A stretch of 7,740 nt of DNA from NCBI GenBank assembly GCA_031278795.1, contig JAITJT010000121.1, positions 1-7,740 on the forward strand. The letters are read 5' to 3'. Under the pieces are notes generated by a model, which was given only the letters and a program-made list of their open reading frames with translations, was not told the DNA's origin and searched no databases. Made by a program: the position numbers and the translations under genes. The DNA comes from Deltaproteobacteria bacterium. GTDB taxonomy: Bacteria; Desulfobacterota; Desulfarculia; Adiutricales; Adiutricaceae. Shown piece by piece: positions 7,042-7,740 of this stretch (position 1 is its first letter; every line of letters starts with the position of its first letter).

Positions 7042-7057
7042 GAAAGAAAGAGCTAAT
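7042..7057 (+). repeat. 16-bp direct repeat, copy 2
   Basis: This is an exact copy of the 16-mer at 4184-4199 in the same orientation, 2,858 bp away. The flanks are not obviously alike apart from general A-richness and a nearby GCAAAAAACA, which also occurs near copy 1. Confidence 0.7.
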
Positions 7058-7105
7058 AATTATATGCAAAAAACACAGTCCCTGAAACCTTAAATTCTCT
7101 AAAAT

Positions 7106-7326
7106 CTAGTGTCCAAAAGAGCGAGACGCCTATTTTCGGCCATCAACCCTAGTGTCTCAAAAACCAGAAGGGCGCTAATACAATCCTTCATCTCTAGTGG
7201 CCCAAAAAGGGAGCGCGCCAAATATATAGTGTTTCTAAAGCGCCGCGCGCTAAAATAATCCATCTACTCTAGTGTCTCAAATTGGAGCCTACCGAAATAT
7301 AGTAGTTCTAAAATATAGCGCCCAAA
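7106..7326 (+). repeat. Cluster of degenerate CTAGTGTCYCAAA repeats
   Basis: A 12-15 bp core recurs: CTAGTGTCCAAAA (7106), CTAGTGTCTCAAAAA (7149), CTAGTGGCCCAAAAA (7194), TAGTGTTTCTAAA (7227), CTAGTGTCTCAAA (7269), TAGTAGTTCTAAAA (7300), TAGCGCCCAAA (7316). Start-to-start distances aligned on the C are about 43, 45, 32, 43, 30 and 16 bp. A GC-rich box such as GGGCGCT or GGGAGCGCGCC often follows each core by a few bases, then an AT-rich tail. Copies and spacers are too variable for a CRISPR. The function is unknown. Confidence 0.6.
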
Positions 7327-7740
7327 TTTATTTTTTTTAGAAAAGGCGGTGAAACTAGAACGAGTGAGCTAAAGTGGAAAGAGCGCGTCCAAGTCCTAGG
7401 CCTTATGAAAAATTTTGCCGCCTGGGTAAAATTCCCTTGCTCCAGTCAGTTTTGGGAAATTTGTGATTCTTTAGTTTGGACCAGGCACATTTTTGGGGAT
7501 AAAAAAAATTTGGAGGCTTTTTAAGGCTAGTTCCAAGCTATCTTGGGGGCCTCCACTTTCGGCCCTTTGTGGGCGTAAACGTTCAAGCGTTCATAATATA
7601 CACTAGTTTTGGTGTTAGGGTATACTACTTCTACAATAAGTGGTGGAAATTTTAACGCGCAAAAAGAAACCAATATCTTCTATATTTTATAACATTTCCG
7701 GCCGTTTTGGGGAGGCTTCTTGATTTTTTTCATAATTTTA

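Larger units (their letters stand above)
6721..7740. other. AT-rich region without a recognisable gene
   Basis: No frame here looks like protein and I see no tRNA or rRNA signature. The stretch holds scattered A- and T-runs, a degenerate repeat cluster (7106-7326), four more AGCTAA words (6904, 6980, 7051, 7368), one copy of a 16-bp repeat (7042-7057), two copies of ATACACTAGTTT (6917-6928, 7598-7609), and a long-range inverted pair GGAGGC/GCCTCC (7512-7517, 7549-7554). It may be decayed sequence or the 5' flank of a gene beyond the right edge. Confidence 0.6.

Noticed and set aside
7106..7326. CRISPR array
   Set aside because: Repeats are short, poorly conserved and irregularly spaced (16-45 bp), spacers are not of constant length, and no cas gene is in the window.
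4488..7359. 13-bp match CGGTGAAACTAGA at 4488-4500 and 7347-7359
   Set aside because: A 13-bp coincidence is about what is expected by chance in a window this size; the flanks differ.

Overview
The window looks like a chromosomal segment of a motile Gram-negative bacterium. It has an MEP-pathway isoprenoid gene, a large transmembrane chemoreceptor, and a membrane-anchored coiled-coil protein. The chemoreceptor's style (a short connector after TM2 feeding straight into a signalling hairpin, with an acidic 'DDDFEF' tail) reminds me of Desulfobacterota (deltaproteobacterial) receptors. That affiliation is an impression from memory, not a result.

Layout: (1) At 2-91 (+) there is an open frame that may be the last 29 codons of a gene entering from the left. 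(2) At 140-1693 (-) lies an unrecognised 517-residue protein: N-terminal membrane anchor, coiled coil, long Ala/Pro/Lys/Asp repeat-rich linker, and two copies of a ~60-residue module offset by exactly 70 residues. (3) At 1694-2300 is an AT-rich divergent intergenic region with a candidate ispH promoter. (4) At 2301-4061 (+) is ispH (TTG start), whose product carries a C-terminal nine-helix membrane domain that I read as UbiA-superfamily prenyltransferase. (5) At 4062-4530 is a convergent intergenic region: a T-poor stretch full of AGCYAAA-type repeats, then a strong hairpin that suits termination of the minus-strand receptor gene. (6) At 4531-6495 (-) is a methyl-accepting chemotaxis protein. 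(7) At 6496-7740 is a further ~1.2 kb of AT-rich DNA with no convincing gene, containing a candidate receptor promoter and a cluster of degenerate CTAGTGTCYCAAA-type repeats.

The three main genes do not form an operon; each has its own strand or intergenic region. IspH makes IPP/DMAPP and a UbiA-type domain would consume prenyl diphosphates, so the fusion is the clearest functional link in the window. The chemoreceptor and the coiled-coil protein are both envelope proteins, but nothing in the sequence ties them together. The contrast between GC-rich coding DNA and long AT-rich, repeat-bearing spacers is striking. I see no CRISPR array, tRNA, rRNA, complete mobile element or recognisable defence system.
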